NCBI GenBank assembly: GCA_016721305.1
Contig: JADKIH010000006.1
Location: 62,001-126,000, forward strand
From: Bacteroidota bacterium
Lineage (GTDB): Bacteria; Bacteroidota; Bacteroidia; AKYH767-A; 2013-40CM-41-45
Reading direction: 5' to 3'
DNA: 64,000 nt
Shown here: positions 20,439-30,057 of the stretch, piece after piece
Position numbering within the stretch: the first letter of the stretch is position 1
Layout of the letters: each line of letters begins with the position of its first letter
Position numbers and translations under genes: made by a program
Notes under the pieces: generated by a model
The model's input: only the letters and a program-made list of their open reading frames with translations
What the model was told of the DNA's origin: nothing
Database searches by the model: none

Positions 20439-20660
20439 ATGAAAAAAGTTCTCTCTACTCTGTTAGCTGCAGGTTTCGTAGCAATCGTTGCTTGTGGTCC
20501 TAGCGCTGAAGAAAAAGCTGCTCAAGAAAAAGCAGTTCAAGATTCAATCGCTGCTGCTGAACAAGCTGCTGCTGCAACTCAGTCTACTATGCAAGATTCA
20601 GCTTCGATGGCAGCATCGACTGACTCAACTGCTATGGCAGCTGATACAACAAAGAAATAA
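20439..20660 (+). CDS. Small Ala/Gln/Ser-rich lipoprotein (73 residues)
   Basis: MKKVLSTLLAAGFVAIVAC is a lipoprotein signal (Cys at 19), followed by GPSAEEKAAQEKAVQDSIAAAEQAAAA and a Ser/Thr/Asp/Met-rich tail ending TTKK. The shared GPSAEE and QDSIA blocks make it a paralogue of the gene just upstream. It has its own good promoter before it and a terminator-like hairpin after it, so it is a monocistronic and probably abundant small lipoprotein. No family known to me. Confidence 0.8.
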   Translation: MKKVLSTLLAAGFVAIVACGPSAEEKAAQEKAVQDSIAAAEQAAAATQSTMQDSASMAASTDSTAMAADTTKK

Positions 20661-20688
20661 GGAATTCCTTCTTTCTGCAGAAAGATTT

Positions 20689-20725
20689 AAAGAGACTTTC
20701 ACTCAGTGGGAGTCTCTTTTCTTTT
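20689..20725 (+). terminator. Intrinsic terminator after the small lipoprotein gene
   Basis: AAAGAGACT (20689-20697) pairs with AGTCTCTTT (20711-20719). The loop contains a second CACT/AGTG pair, and TTCTTTT follows. Confidence 0.75.
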
Positions 20726-20740
20726 GCCCTAAATTTTCGA

Positions 20741-20881
20741 TTATTTGGCCTTTTCTTCGTTCAAGCCGCACTTTTCACAGCCTGATTGCTTTCTTCCCTT
20801 AGCGAGTAAATAGTATCGCCTTACGAGGTAGAATACCGCCGCTGCTGCTACAATCCCTACAACAAACAACTGAATGTCCAT
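20741..20881 (-). CDS. FeoB-associated-type Cys-rich small membrane protein (46 residues)
   Basis: Tiny gene: ATG at 20881, TAA at 20741-20743. It has a single N-terminal membrane helix (IQLFVVGIVAAAAVFYLV) followed by a basic stop-transfer segment (RRYYLLAKGRK) and a cytosolic tail with a Cys-x-x-Cys pair (GCEKCGL). This layout is that of the FeoB-associated Cys-rich membrane protein family, although no feoB is in the window. A role in iron handling is by family analogy only. It faces the preceding lipoprotein gene and shares the promoter-side gap with the divergent E1 gene. Confidence 0.75.
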   Translation of the reverse strand: MDIQLFVVGIVAAAAVFYLVRRYYLLAKGRKQSGCEKCGLNEEKAK

Positions 20882-20921
20882 AAACAGTAATATTCCAACA
20901 AAGATACTCAGCATTTTTAGA

Positions 20922-20929
20922 TAATTTTG
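20922..20929 (+). promoter_or_regulatory. Bacteroidota -7 box (TAATTTTG) before the E1 gene
   Basis: TAATTTTG fits TAnnTTTG and ends 19 bases before the ATG of the E1 fusion, implying a very short leader. No clear -33 TTG. Confidence 0.5.
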
Positions 20930-20948
20930 CCTCCCTATAATTGCAAGT

Positions 20949-22926
20949 ATGAACTTTAACAGAAAAGACCTGAGCGACGATCAATTGCGTCATATTTACA
21001 TTGAATTGCTCCGTCCCAGACTAATTGAGGAAAAAATGCTGGTTTTGCTTCGTCAGGGCAAAATCGCCAAATGGTTTTCCGGTATCGGTCAGGAGGCTAT
21101 CGCTGTAGGTTGTGGTCTCGGACTCGACAAAGATGAATATATTTTGCCAATGCATCGAAATTTGGGCGTTTTTACGACTCGCCAAATTCCTTTACATCGT
21201 CTTTTCGCCCAATGGCAAGGTAAGCCGGGCGGATTCACAAATGGCCGCGATCGATCTTTTCACTTCGGAACACAGGAGTTTAAAATCATCGGAATGATTT
21301 CTCACCTCGGACCGCAATTAGGCGTGGCCGACGGAATCGCTTTGGGAAATCTTCTCAAAAAGAATAATCAGGTTACTGCCGTGTTCTCCGGTGATGGCGG
21401 ATCGAGTGAAGGCGACTTCCACGAAAGTCTGAATGTGGCCGCTGTCTGGGATCTTCCCGTCATCTTCGTTGTTGAAAATAACGGCTATGGCTTATCAACG
21501 CCTTCACGTGAACAATTCCGGATGAAGCAATTCATCGATAAAGGAATCGGTTATGGGATGGAGGCAGTTCAAGTCGACGGAAATAACATTTTAGAGACCT
21601 ATAGAACGTTCAAACGTATTGCAGAGTCCATCAGAGCGAATCCTAGACCGGTGCTTTTAGAATGCCTTACATTCAGAATGAGAGGCCATGAAGAAGCTTC
21701 GGGTACTAAATATGTTCCGCAAGAGCTCTTCGATGAGTGGGGAAAGAAAGATCCTCTCAATAATTACGAGAACTTTTTGCTTAAAGAAAAAATAATCGAT
21801 GAGGCCTTTATTGCGCTGAATCGTAGAGAAATAAAGCAGGAGATCGAAAAGAACCTTTGAGATCGCTTTTTCACAATCTAATCCGGAAGCAATCACTGAA
21901 GTTGAAGTGGCTGCGATGTACAATCCGGCAACAGCTCCTGTAATTCAACCGAATTCCGAAAAGAAAACGGAGAAGCGATATCTTGATGCTATCTCCGATG
22001 GTATGCGCCAGGCAATGCAGAAGTTCCCTGATCTTGTGATCATGGGACAAGACATTGCCGAATATGGTGGCGTCTTTAAAGCTACTCAAGGCTTTGTCGA
22101 AGAATTCGGAAAAGGTCGTGTTCGGAATACGCCAATCTGTGAATCAGCCATCATCGGTGCTGCTCAGGGTTTAGCGATTAACGGTATGAAGGCCATTGTT
22201 GAAATGCAGTTCGCCGATTTCGTTACGTGTGGATTCAATCAGATTGTAAATAATCTGGCCAAAACTCACTACCGCTGGGGACAAAGCGTCGACGTCGTTG
22301 TCCGAATGCCGACCGGTGCCGGTGTAAATGCCGGTCCTTTTCATAGTCAGTCGAACGAAGCTTGGTTTGTTCATACACCCGGACTTAAAGTTGTTTATCC
22401 GGCGTTCCCCGGTGATGCCAAAGGCTTGATGGCTTCTGCTATCGAAGATCCGAATCCTGTCATGTTCTTTGAACATAAAGGTCTCTACCGAAGCATCGCA
22501 GAGGAAGTGCACGACGATTACTATACTGTGGAAATCGGCAAAGCCCGTTTGGTGAAGGAAGGTTCCGATGTTTCGATCATCACATACGGTTTAGGTGTAC
22601 ACTGGGCGTTAGAAGCCATTAAGGAAACAGGAATTTCTGCTGACTTAATTGACTTGCGAACTCTTTTACCGTGGGATCAGGACGCAGTCGAAAAATCTGT
22701 CCGCAAAACCGGCCGTGTCATCGTTCTGCACGAAGATACACTCACCGGCGGAATCGGCGGTGAAATCGCTGCTCACATTGCCGAACATTGTTTCGAACAT
22801 CTCGATGCGCCTGTTGTCCGTTCAGCCAGTCTCGATACTCCGGTACCGATGAATGTGGAACTCGAATGGAACTTTTTGCCAAAGAAGAGATTTGTGGAAC
22901 AGTTAAAGAAACTACTTACTTATTAG
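20949..22926 (+). CDS. 2-oxoacid dehydrogenase E1, alpha-beta fusion (frameshifted near 21857)
   Basis: Thiamine-diphosphate-dependent E1 component that decarboxylates a 2-oxoacid (pyruvate or branched-chain type) and passes the acyl group to lipoyl-E2. The alpha half carries the TPP motif GDGGSSEGDFHESLN...VENNGYGLST. The beta half has DIAEYGGVFKATQGF, the catalytic Glu in PICESAIIGAAQG, and a C-terminal transketolase domain (LIDLRTLLPWD). The two halves appear as separate frames only because of one extra T near 21857 (AACCTTTGAG). Removing it gives the continuous linker EKNLEIAFSQSNPEAITEVEV and a 658-residue fusion, a form typical of Bacteroidota. A matching E2 is at 60293-61629. Branched-chain specificity is likely but not proven. 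Confidence 0.9.
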
Positions 22927-22940
22927 TGAGTAGTTTCTTT
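22905..22940 (+). terminator. Hairpin overlapping the E1 stop codon
   Basis: AAAGAAACTACTTACT (22905-22920) and AGTGAGTAGTTTCTTT (22925-22940) form a 16-bp stem with one G-T pair and a 4-base loop. The stop codon sits in the loop/stem. The T-run is short, so termination strength is uncertain. Confidence 0.6.
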
Positions 22941-23364
22941 GAGCCCTTCATTGAGAATAAAACTTCATCGACTGATTTCCTCAACTTTTCATTTTGTGAT
23001 TTTAATTTGAGGTAGACGAAAAAGTTCTGCCGGTTTCCTCATGTTCTACCTTGTTGAAAGGATTTTTTGAGATTGTAACAAGAGAGAAAACACTGACAGC
23101 TTTTGTTCAGAGATAAATTAAATAAGTCTCTAATGTTACTCAGAGAAATTTTTGTTTTTTGAAAAGTTCAAAATTGTTCAACGATTTTGAAAATAAATAT
23201 TTGTGATTTTTTTTTCATTGAACATAGAGATGCTCACTATAGATAATGTATTGTTCTATTTTCTATTAATAAAAATTTAACATTTTGTTTTCAAAACTTA
23301 ATTCGATTAGCAATTGTTATCAAGGGAATTCTAAACGAGTCAAACCCTCTAATCTCTCTAACCA
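22941..23364. other. AT-rich intergenic region, no gene
   Basis: 424 bases between the E1 hairpin and the DUF4397 gene. It is very AT-rich with poly-T and poly-A runs, and all frames are short and lack coding character. It probably holds the promoter and leader of the DUF4397 gene, but I see no exact TAnnTTTG box with correct spacing. Confidence 0.6.
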
Positions 23365-25741
23365 ATGAAAAAATTATTTCTAAACCTAATTGCTTTCGGG
23401 CTTCTCTCGATTAATGCCTTACCTGCTCTTGGTCAGGCCGAAATTCAAATCATTCACAACGCGGCCGACCCTGCGGCTGATACAGTTGATGTGTATGTAA
23501 ATGGAACTTTAACTCTCGATGATTTCGCTTTCAGAACGGCAACACCTTTTTTGTCCGTACCGTCAGGAACCTTGCTCGACATCGGCGTTGCACCCGGCAA
23601 CAGTACTTCTGTTAGTGATACACTGAGAAATTTTCCGGTGACTTTAACATCAGGTCAACGCTATGTTGCAATTGCAAATGGTGTTATTGACCCAATGAGT
23701 TTTGCTCCAAATCCGGATGCACAATCAACTGCATTCACTTTGTTTATTCAGGACAACATTAAAAGTGTTGCTGATTCAGCCAATTTAGTTGATTTCATCG
23801 CAGTGCATGGAGCAAGCGATGCGCCTGATTGACGTCATAGCACGAAATGTCGCTACGCTTGTCGACAATGCTTCTTATGGTGCAATTACCGGTTATATTT
23901 CCGTACCTCCTGCAAGCTACACATTAGATGTAACCCCGGCTGCAGGTAGTCCGATTGTTGCCTCTTTTACTGCTGACCTTTCCACATTAGGAGGTGGTTC
24001 TGCAGTTGTATTTGCATCCGGCTTTTTAACTCCTTCGGCTAATCAGAACGGTGCTGCATTCGGTCTTTTCGCTGCTTTAGCAAATGGAACTGTTGTGGAA
24101 TTCCCTGCGGTAAGTACCGCTCGTTTGCAGGTGATTCATAATGCCGCCGATCCTGCTGCGGATACGGTCGATGTTTATGTTAATGGAAGTCTCTTGCTCG
24201 ACAATTTCGCATTTCGCACTGCAACTCCATTTGTGGATGTTCCTGCAGGTACACTTTTGAATATTGGTGTTGCTCCAGGCAATAGTACATCTGTTGCAGA
24301 TACCTTAAAAAATTTCGAAGTGACCTTAGCCAATGGAGGATCATATCTTGCTGTAGCAAATGGGGTTCTTAATCCTGCCGGATTTGCTTTAAATCCCGAT
24401 GGTGCTTCAACGGCATTCACATTATTCCTGCAAGACCAGATGCAGGAAAGCGCTACCAATGTTTCAGAGGTCGACTTCCGTGCACTTCATGGTGCAAGTG
24501 ATGCTCCTACGGTAGATGTCATTGCCAGAGGTGTAGCAACCTTAGTAAACGATGCGCCATACAGTGCGATCACGTCATACATTACTGTTCCGGCGGCTAG
24601 CTATATTTTAGATGTCACGCCGGCAGCAGGCAGTCCGATCGTAGCCTCTTTTGATGCTGACTTAAGCTCATTAGGTGGAGGATCTGCTGTTGTTTTCGCT
24701 TCAGGTTTCCTGGACCCGTCTACCAATCAAAATGGTGCAGCCTTCGGTCTGTTTGCGGCTCTTGCCAATGGTACCGTCGTTGAGCTTCCTGCAACAAGTG
24801 TTGCTCGACTTCAGGTTATTCACAATGCCGCTGATCCTGCAGCTTCTGACGTTGATGTTTACGTCAATGGCAACCTATTACTCGACAATTTTGCTTTTCG
24901 CACAGCAACGCCATTCATCGATGTGCCTGCAGGAGTTCTCCTGAATATCGGAGTAGCACCGGGTAATAGTGCATCGGCTGCCGATACGTTAAAAAACTTT
25001 GAAGTTACACTTGCAAATGGTGAAGAATATATCGCCGTTGCCAATGGAGTATTAAATCCCGCAAGCTTTGCTCCAAACCCTGACGGAACTTCAACGGCAT
25101 TTACCTTATTCCTCCAGGATCAAATGAGAGAGTCTGCATCAACAGGCAGTGATGTTGATTTTCGCGTTATTCATGGAGCAAGTGATGCACCGACAGTTGA
25201 CGTACTTGTAGGGACTTCAATTCTTGTCGACAATGCTTCGTATTCTAACATTACACCGTATTTGACTGTCCCTGCCGGAGATTACACATTAGATATCACA
25301 CCGGGGAACGATAATTCAACGATCGTAGCAAGTTTCAATGCTCCGTTGAATTCACTTGGTGGCGGTTCAGCAGTTGTACTTGCTTCAGGTTTCCTGGATC
25401 CGTTATTGAACCAAAATGGTGCGCCATTTGGTCTGATTGCCGTATTGGCCGATGGTACGGTTATCTTGTTAAATAATACAACAGGAGTGGAGGAAGCAAA
25501 TGAAACATCACGTTTTAGCTTGTATCCGAATCCTGCAAGTGAATCAATCCGGCTAACTCCGGCTAACTCAACACTGGAGTCAGTTGTCGAAATATCAAAT
25601 GCACTCGGACAAGTTGTAAAAGTATCGGCATTGTCAAAATCAACAATCACAATTCCGGTATCAGAATTGGAAAAAGGCTTGTACTTTGTGACGGTTCAGA
25701 ATGAGAAAAGTAAAACAGTCTCAAAATTGATCATTCAATAA
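23365..25741 (+). CDS. Secreted four-repeat DUF4397 protein with T9SS type A tail (frameshifted near 23830)
   Basis: Signal peptide MKKLFLNLIAFGLLSINALPALGQ, then four repeats of about 180 residues. Each begins with a variant of QVIHNAADPAADTVDVYVNG and ends near FASGFLDPSxNQNGAAFGLFAALANG, which is the DUF4397 fold. The C-terminus FSLYPNPASESIRLTP...LEKGLYFVTVQNEK...KLIIQ is a T9SS type A sorting domain, so the protein is exported and probably surface-attached. A two-base loss near 23830 splits repeat 1; adding two bases gives one protein of about 792 residues. The DNA repeats themselves are diverged enough to rule out recent duplication. DUF4397 function is unknown. A strong terminator follows. 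Confidence 0.88.
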
Positions 25742-25763
25742 GTTATCCGATTAGAAATATTTT

Positions 25764-25799
25764 AAAAGGTGCCTGCAAAGTTTGCAGGCACCTTTTTTT
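25764..25799 (+). terminator. Strong intrinsic terminator after the DUF4397 gene
   Basis: AAAAGGTGCCTGCAAA (25764-25779) and its exact complement TTTGCAGGCACCTTTT (25781-25796), extended by further T, make a near-perfect hairpin with a T-run, 23 bases after the stop codon. Confidence 0.9.
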
Positions 25800-25898
25800 A
25801 TTTTCACTTGGTGAAAGGCTATTTAGTTGTGAAAAACTTTTCTTCCAATTTTAATATTACACCAGGTAATAGAGAATCAATTCGGGAAAATGAGTCAA

Positions 25899-28220
25899 TT
25901 ATTTTACAAGTGACGGTTCTGATAAATCCTTAATCGGAGTCTGATTTATAGGGTCCAAATCACTCATTGTTTTTAATAAGTACTGAAAAGCAACTCTGTT
26001 CGAATCGAGGTAAACGGAATTATTAACGCTGACTTTTTCGCGCGTCGTTAAATGCCACGAAAGCGAAATGTCTTGTTCTTTTGTCGGTAATTCAAATTTG
26101 ATAAAATCAAACTTGCCATTGAACCAGCCTTTTGCATATTCATAGGCTTCATCCTGATTATAATCCTGAATCGTAAGCAAGTTGCCGTAAATATTACCGA
26201 GAGGAGTAATCACATTTTCAATAATGGTCTGCTGCGGCTTTTTCTCAATCGGTCTTGCTTTATGTGAGTCACGTATGTCGACGAAAATAACGCCGCTAGT
26301 ATTTTGTTCAATCCACTCACGGAAGATGTATAAAAAGCGGAGGGATGTTTTTAGTCCGGTGTTATCGCGAATACCTGCATCCATTACGTGAATCGCCGGC
26401 TCGCTCGGAAGAGTTACTGCCGGAAGAATGTAAGGGAAGGTAGCATTCATTCGCAGTACTGTCGTGAAGCGGATGTTCTCAGCGTTTTGTTTGGCGAAAA
26501 GTTTACTGAACTCGATCTCGTCAATCGTCGTTTCAAAATTGAAAGATGAATCAGCGATGTGATTTGTCATGTAACTCATCGGCTGAGGGGAGATTATCAA
26601 ACGACGACCGTCATCAACAACGGTTGGAGTGAAGATGATCATCGGAATTTGTCCGTTAGCTTCCGGTGCTTTGTAGGCTGATAATGGTTTTGCCAAAACA
26701 TTTTCTGTATTCTCATTCAACTGTTGCTCGAAAGCATAGGCGCGATCTTTATTGTAACGCATATTGCCGTCTTTGAATTTCTGAATGTTGAAGAAAAGGT
26801 CACTAACGGTAATACTAAATGCAACGGGATTCAATAAGTCCTTACCGATGTTGTTGAGCTCCTTGTTTTTCTTGTGTGGCTTCCACAATCCGAGCTTTTG
26901 TTTCAGATACAGTTCACGATAATAGGCTGCGCCAATCATTCCTCCGGATGCACCGGAAATCAATTCTGTCGATTTAGAAAACTCTCCATTACTCAAACTG
27001 TCAGCAACCTGCATGATGCGGTAGGCCCAGATAGAAGCACGTAAACCACCGCCGGAGCAGTTAATGAAGATCATTTTCGGTTTTACATTCTGTCCAATGA
27101 ACTTTTCTTTCCACCGGTTCAGAATGGCAATCGTATTCAATGAGTCTGCTGTAACCATGCTTTGATTCGATAGCTGACTGAAATGATCAATGCTGTATGT
27201 CGTCTTTCCGGCTGTGTAATCCATGCCGTAAGCTTTATTGTCTGAATAAAAAATGCCGTACTGCGAAAAGAAGTTGATGACTAAGATGAGCAAAATGAGC
27301 GCCGATGTCGACCAGGCTTTTAACCAGAACCGGAAGGCGCTGCTGAGCATGATGAACATCGAGAAAATCAAAATCACCGAAGCTCCTGCCGGAATTTTGA
27401 AAAGCGAATAGTCTTTGAACAAGCCCATCAAAATAAACATACCGAAAACGATGATTTCAATAATTGCTGCATTCAAATGGTTCTGACGAAAAACGGATTC
27501 AACCATGTCTTTCGTGTAGTGAGCCGTCGATCTGACCAACTTCACACGATGCGGATTCGACAAATAGGTGTCCACTCGCCATGCTCGCTCGTTATGATGA
27601 CTCGAGCTCGAACGTCTTTTTCTCTTATGCTTTTCTACAACTTCTGTGATGTGATCGGCAACAGGAGCATTCGGGTCGGAATCGGACGATTCCATACCGA
27701 ACATGAGAATAATATCTTTATTGGTACGGAAGAAATAGGTGAGTGAAACAATAATGATCACTGATAATCCTATGATAAATCCTAAAGCTTGCGATAGAAT
27801 CGTATACCAGCTTTGATACTCGTTGTTAATCTGGAAATAAATGAAATTGCAGAGGTAAACGAGAACGAATAAAGCCGGTACTATGAAATTATTGACGGTG
27901 TATTTTAAAAATGGTCTGGAGAGAGTAGCGATGAACGGAAATCGGAATCCATTCATGATATAACTGGAAATGTTAAACACCATGATGAAACTTCCTGTCG
28001 CAAATCCAATAATGAAGAATGACATGAAGCCAACATTGCCCATGTACTCAGGATCAAGGAAGAGATATGGAATTCCGAATGTCTTGGAAATACTATTCGT
28101 CACCCAACCGAATAAGACAGCCCAATAGAGCAGAAGCAGATGATTCTTCTTCAGCAATACAACGACGAGCTGTACAGGGAATGAGTAAAATAAACGATGG
28201 AAATATTTCCGTAATGTCAT
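25899..28220 (-). CDS. Patatin-like phospholipase with N-terminal membrane domain
   Basis: 773 residues. The first ~340 contain several hydrophobic helices (around 20-45, 55-80, 105-130, 140-165, then 245-265, 275-295 and 300-320), separated by a charged loop rich in Lys/Arg/Ser/His (near 190-215). The patatin domain follows: the oxyanion loop NCSGGGLRAS near 390, the nucleophile elbow GASGG near 423, and the catalytic Asp in VMDAGIRDNTG near 614. Patatins are Ser-Asp lipid acyl hydrolases, so this one probably acts on membrane phospholipids at the inner membrane. The exact substrate is unknown. The frame is intact over 2.3 kb. The upstream neighbour FTCD is separated by a hairpin, so it is likely a separate transcript. 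Confidence 0.85.
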   Translation of the reverse strand: MTLRKYFHRLFYSFPVQLVVVLLKKNHLLLLYWAVLFGWVTNSISKTFGIPYLFLDPEYMGNVGFMSFFIIGFATGSFIMVFNISSYIMNGFRFPFIATLSRPFLKYTVNNFIVPALFVLVYLCNFIYFQINNEYQSWYTILSQALGFIIGLSVIIIVSLTYFFRTNKDIILMFGMESSDSDPNAPVADHITEVVEKHKRKRRSSSSHHNERAWRVDTYLSNPHRVKLVRSTAHYTKDMVESVFRQNHLNAAIIEIIVFGMFILMGLFKDYSLFKIPAGASVILIFSMFIMLSSAFRFWLKAWSTSALILLILVINFFSQYGIFYSDNKAYGMDYTAGKTTYSIDHFSQLSNQSMVTADSLNTIAILNRWKEKFIGQNVKPKMIFINCSGGGLRASIWAYRIMQVADSLSNGEFSKSTELISGASGGMIGAAYYRELYLKQKLGLWKPHKKNKELNNIGKDLLNPVAFSITVSDLFFNIQKFKDGNMRYNKDRAYAFEQQLNENTENVLAKPLSAYKAPEANGQIPMIIFTPTVVDDGRRLIISPQPMSYMTNHIADSSFNFETTIDEIEFSKLFAKQNAENIRFTTVLRMNATFPYILPAVTLPSEPAIHVMDAGIRDNTGLKTSLRFLYIFREWIEQNTSGVIFVDIRDSHKARPIEKKPQQTIIENVITPLGNIYGNLLTIQDYNQDEAYEYAKGWFNGKFDFIKFELPTKEQDISLSWHLTTREKVSVNNSVYLDSNRVAFQYLLKTMSDLDPINQTPIKDLSEPSLVK

Positions 28221-28287
28221 AAGGTGATTTTCCGGCGAACCTTTCGGATTGAATATTCAGACGGTGTGCTTTCGAAGTATACGCTGA

Positions 28288-28340
28288 AAAGCCGCAAAAG
28301 TTTGAAGAGAAAGTTGCTTTCTTCTTACAATTGCGGCTTT
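28288..28340 (-). terminator. Hairpin after FTCD
   Basis: AAAGCCGCAA (28288-28297) pairs with TTGCGGCTTT (28331-28340). The loop holds a further GAAAG/CTTTC pair. It is the likely end of the hutI-FTCD transcript on the minus strand; only four T follow the stem. Confidence 0.5.
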
Positions 28341-28386
28341 ACGTTATATTGAAAATCAATAAGTTGCGTAAGTATTGGAGGTTAGC

Positions 28387-30039
28387 CTAAACGATCTTGG
28401 ATTTTACGATGGCCATGATTTCTTCTTCAGCTCGAATGGCTGCTTCGCTGATCTGTTTTGCTTCGGCCAATGTTGCCGACAAATAAGCTTCGTCTTTTAA
28501 TCCGGTCGCATTGATCTGTACATTCAAATAAGCACCCAAGACCGCCGAACGAACACATAATGCTCCAACTCCTGCATCAGTCACCGAATTTGGATTTCCG
28601 ATTTCCGTCATCACCTTAATGAGATCCATTGTCTCATAAGCAACACGCATTACTTTCAAAGGAACTTCTATCGCATTTTTTGTGGCCGCTTGAATCTCGG
28701 CTGTTCTTGCTTTCTTCTCGGCATCGGTTCCTTTCGGTAAACCAAAGGCTGTCATGATTTTGTTGAATGCTCGCGTGTCTTCATCAACCAATGAAAGCAA
28801 GGTGCGTTTCAATGCCTGACCTTTTTCCGACCAAACAGAAAACTCTTCCCATCGATCGTCCCAGCCTTTTTTGTGCGATGATAAATTGGCTACCATCGTT
28901 CCTAATGAAACTCCCAACGTGGCAACATAAGCCGAAATGGATCCGCCACCCGGAGCAGGTGATTCAGATGCTGTTTCATCGGCGAAGTCTGAAAGCGTCA
29001 TGCTTACGAGCTTGTCTTCGGATTTGTCTTTCAGCAAGTATTCAATCACACGTTCTTCGGGTTTGAACGGACTTAATTCATCGAGTCCCATCGATTTGAT
29101 AGCGATGCGAATCAATTCTTTTTCCGAAACACCGGAAGCGCGTTTTTGTTTTTCGAGAAAATATTTTCCGGCATCGGTCAGTGCTTTCAATGGAACGAGT
29201 CCGACTAATTCCGATCCGGTCACGCGCATGCCGCGATTGTAGGCGCTTTTCACGCACTCGTCGAAGGCGATGTGCAATGGAGTAATTGAAATATTCGTCA
29301 AGTTCATACTCACCTGAGCGATTCCGTATTCATCGATGAACCAGCCGATAGCCTTCACCGATTTACAAGCTCCCGGCTGAACAATTTCTTCGCCTTTTTC
29401 ATTCTTCACCTTACGACCATTCTCACGAACATCGAAGGCAACGGAATTGGCACGACGCACAGAAGTTGTATTCAGATTGGCATTATAGGCTATAAGGAAA
29501 TCGCGTGCACCGATTACAGTAGCACCACTTCCTGCAGGAAATTCAGCCGGACCGAAGTCGGGTTTCCACTCGGCTTGTTTGATTTTTGTGAAAAAGCCTT
29601 CGTACTCTCCGGCACGGATCACCGATAAATTCTTGCGAGCCGGATTTGATTGAGCTGATTCGTATAAGTAAGCCGGAATGTTCAGCTTGTTGCCGACACG
29701 TTCTGCTAATTGCTTTGCAAACACAACTGTTTCTTCCATCGTAATATTCGCGATCGGAATCAATGGACAAACATCGGTTGCACCCATTCGTGGATGCTCG
29801 CCTTTGTGCTTACTCATGTCGATGAGCTCGGCTGCTTTTTCGATGGCACGGTAAGCTGCTTCAATAACCGCTGCCGGTTCACCGACAAAAGTTACCACCG
29901 TACGATTCGTCGCCTTACCCGGATCGACATTCAATAATTTAACGCCTTCCACACTTTCAATCCGCTCGGTGATCTGGCGGATAATGTTCATGTCTCTTCC
30001 TTCCGAAAAATTGGGAACGCATTCGATTAGCTGTTTCAT
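28387..30039 (-). CDS. ftcD: Bifunctional glutamate formimidoyltransferase / formimidoyltetrahydrofolate cyclodeaminase
   Basis: Transfers the formimino group from N-formimino-L-glutamate to tetrahydrofolate and then releases ammonia to give methenyl-THF, ending histidine breakdown. The 550-residue chain begins with the transferase domain (MKQLIECVPNFSEGRD, then GEHPRMGATDVCPLIP and KSVKAIGWFIDEYGIAQVSMNLT). After a linker near 335-350 comes the cyclodeaminase domain (LSDFADETASESPAPGGGSISAYVATLGVSLGTMVANL). The fusion order and length match the animal and Bacteroidota FTCD type. hutI lies 18 bases upstream on the same strand. The frame is intact. Confidence 0.95.
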   Translation of the reverse strand: MKQLIECVPNFSEGRDMNIIRQITERIESVEGVKLLNVDPGKATNRTVVTFVGEPAAVIEAAYRAIEKAAELIDMSKHKGEHPRMGATDVCPLIPIANITMEETVVFAKQLAERVGNKLNIPAYLYESAQSNPARKNLSVIRAGEYEGFFTKIKQAEWKPDFGPAEFPAGSGATVIGARDFLIAYNANLNTTSVRRANSVAFDVRENGRKVKNEKGEEIVQPGACKSVKAIGWFIDEYGIAQVSMNLTNISITPLHIAFDECVKSAYNRGMRVTGSELVGLVPLKALTDAGKYFLEKQKRASGVSEKELIRIAIKSMGLDELSPFKPEERVIEYLLKDKSEDKLVSMTLSDFADETASESPAPGGGSISAYVATLGVSLGTMVANLSSHKKGWDDRWEEFSVWSEKGQALKRTLLSLVDEDTRAFNKIMTAFGLPKGTDAEKKARTAEIQAATKNAIEVPLKVMRVAYETMDLIKVMTEIGNPNSVTDAGVGALCVRSAVLGAYLNVQINATGLKDEAYLSATLAEAKQISEAAIRAEEEIMAIVKSKIV

Positions 30040-30057
30040 AGAGTATTTAGTCTGTCT

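Noticed and set aside
21840..21910. Programmed frameshifting or two separate subunit genes for E1
   Set aside because: The linker reads through once one T is removed from a TTT run, giving the usual fused enzyme. No slippery heptamer with a following structure is seen, and the second part has no good start.
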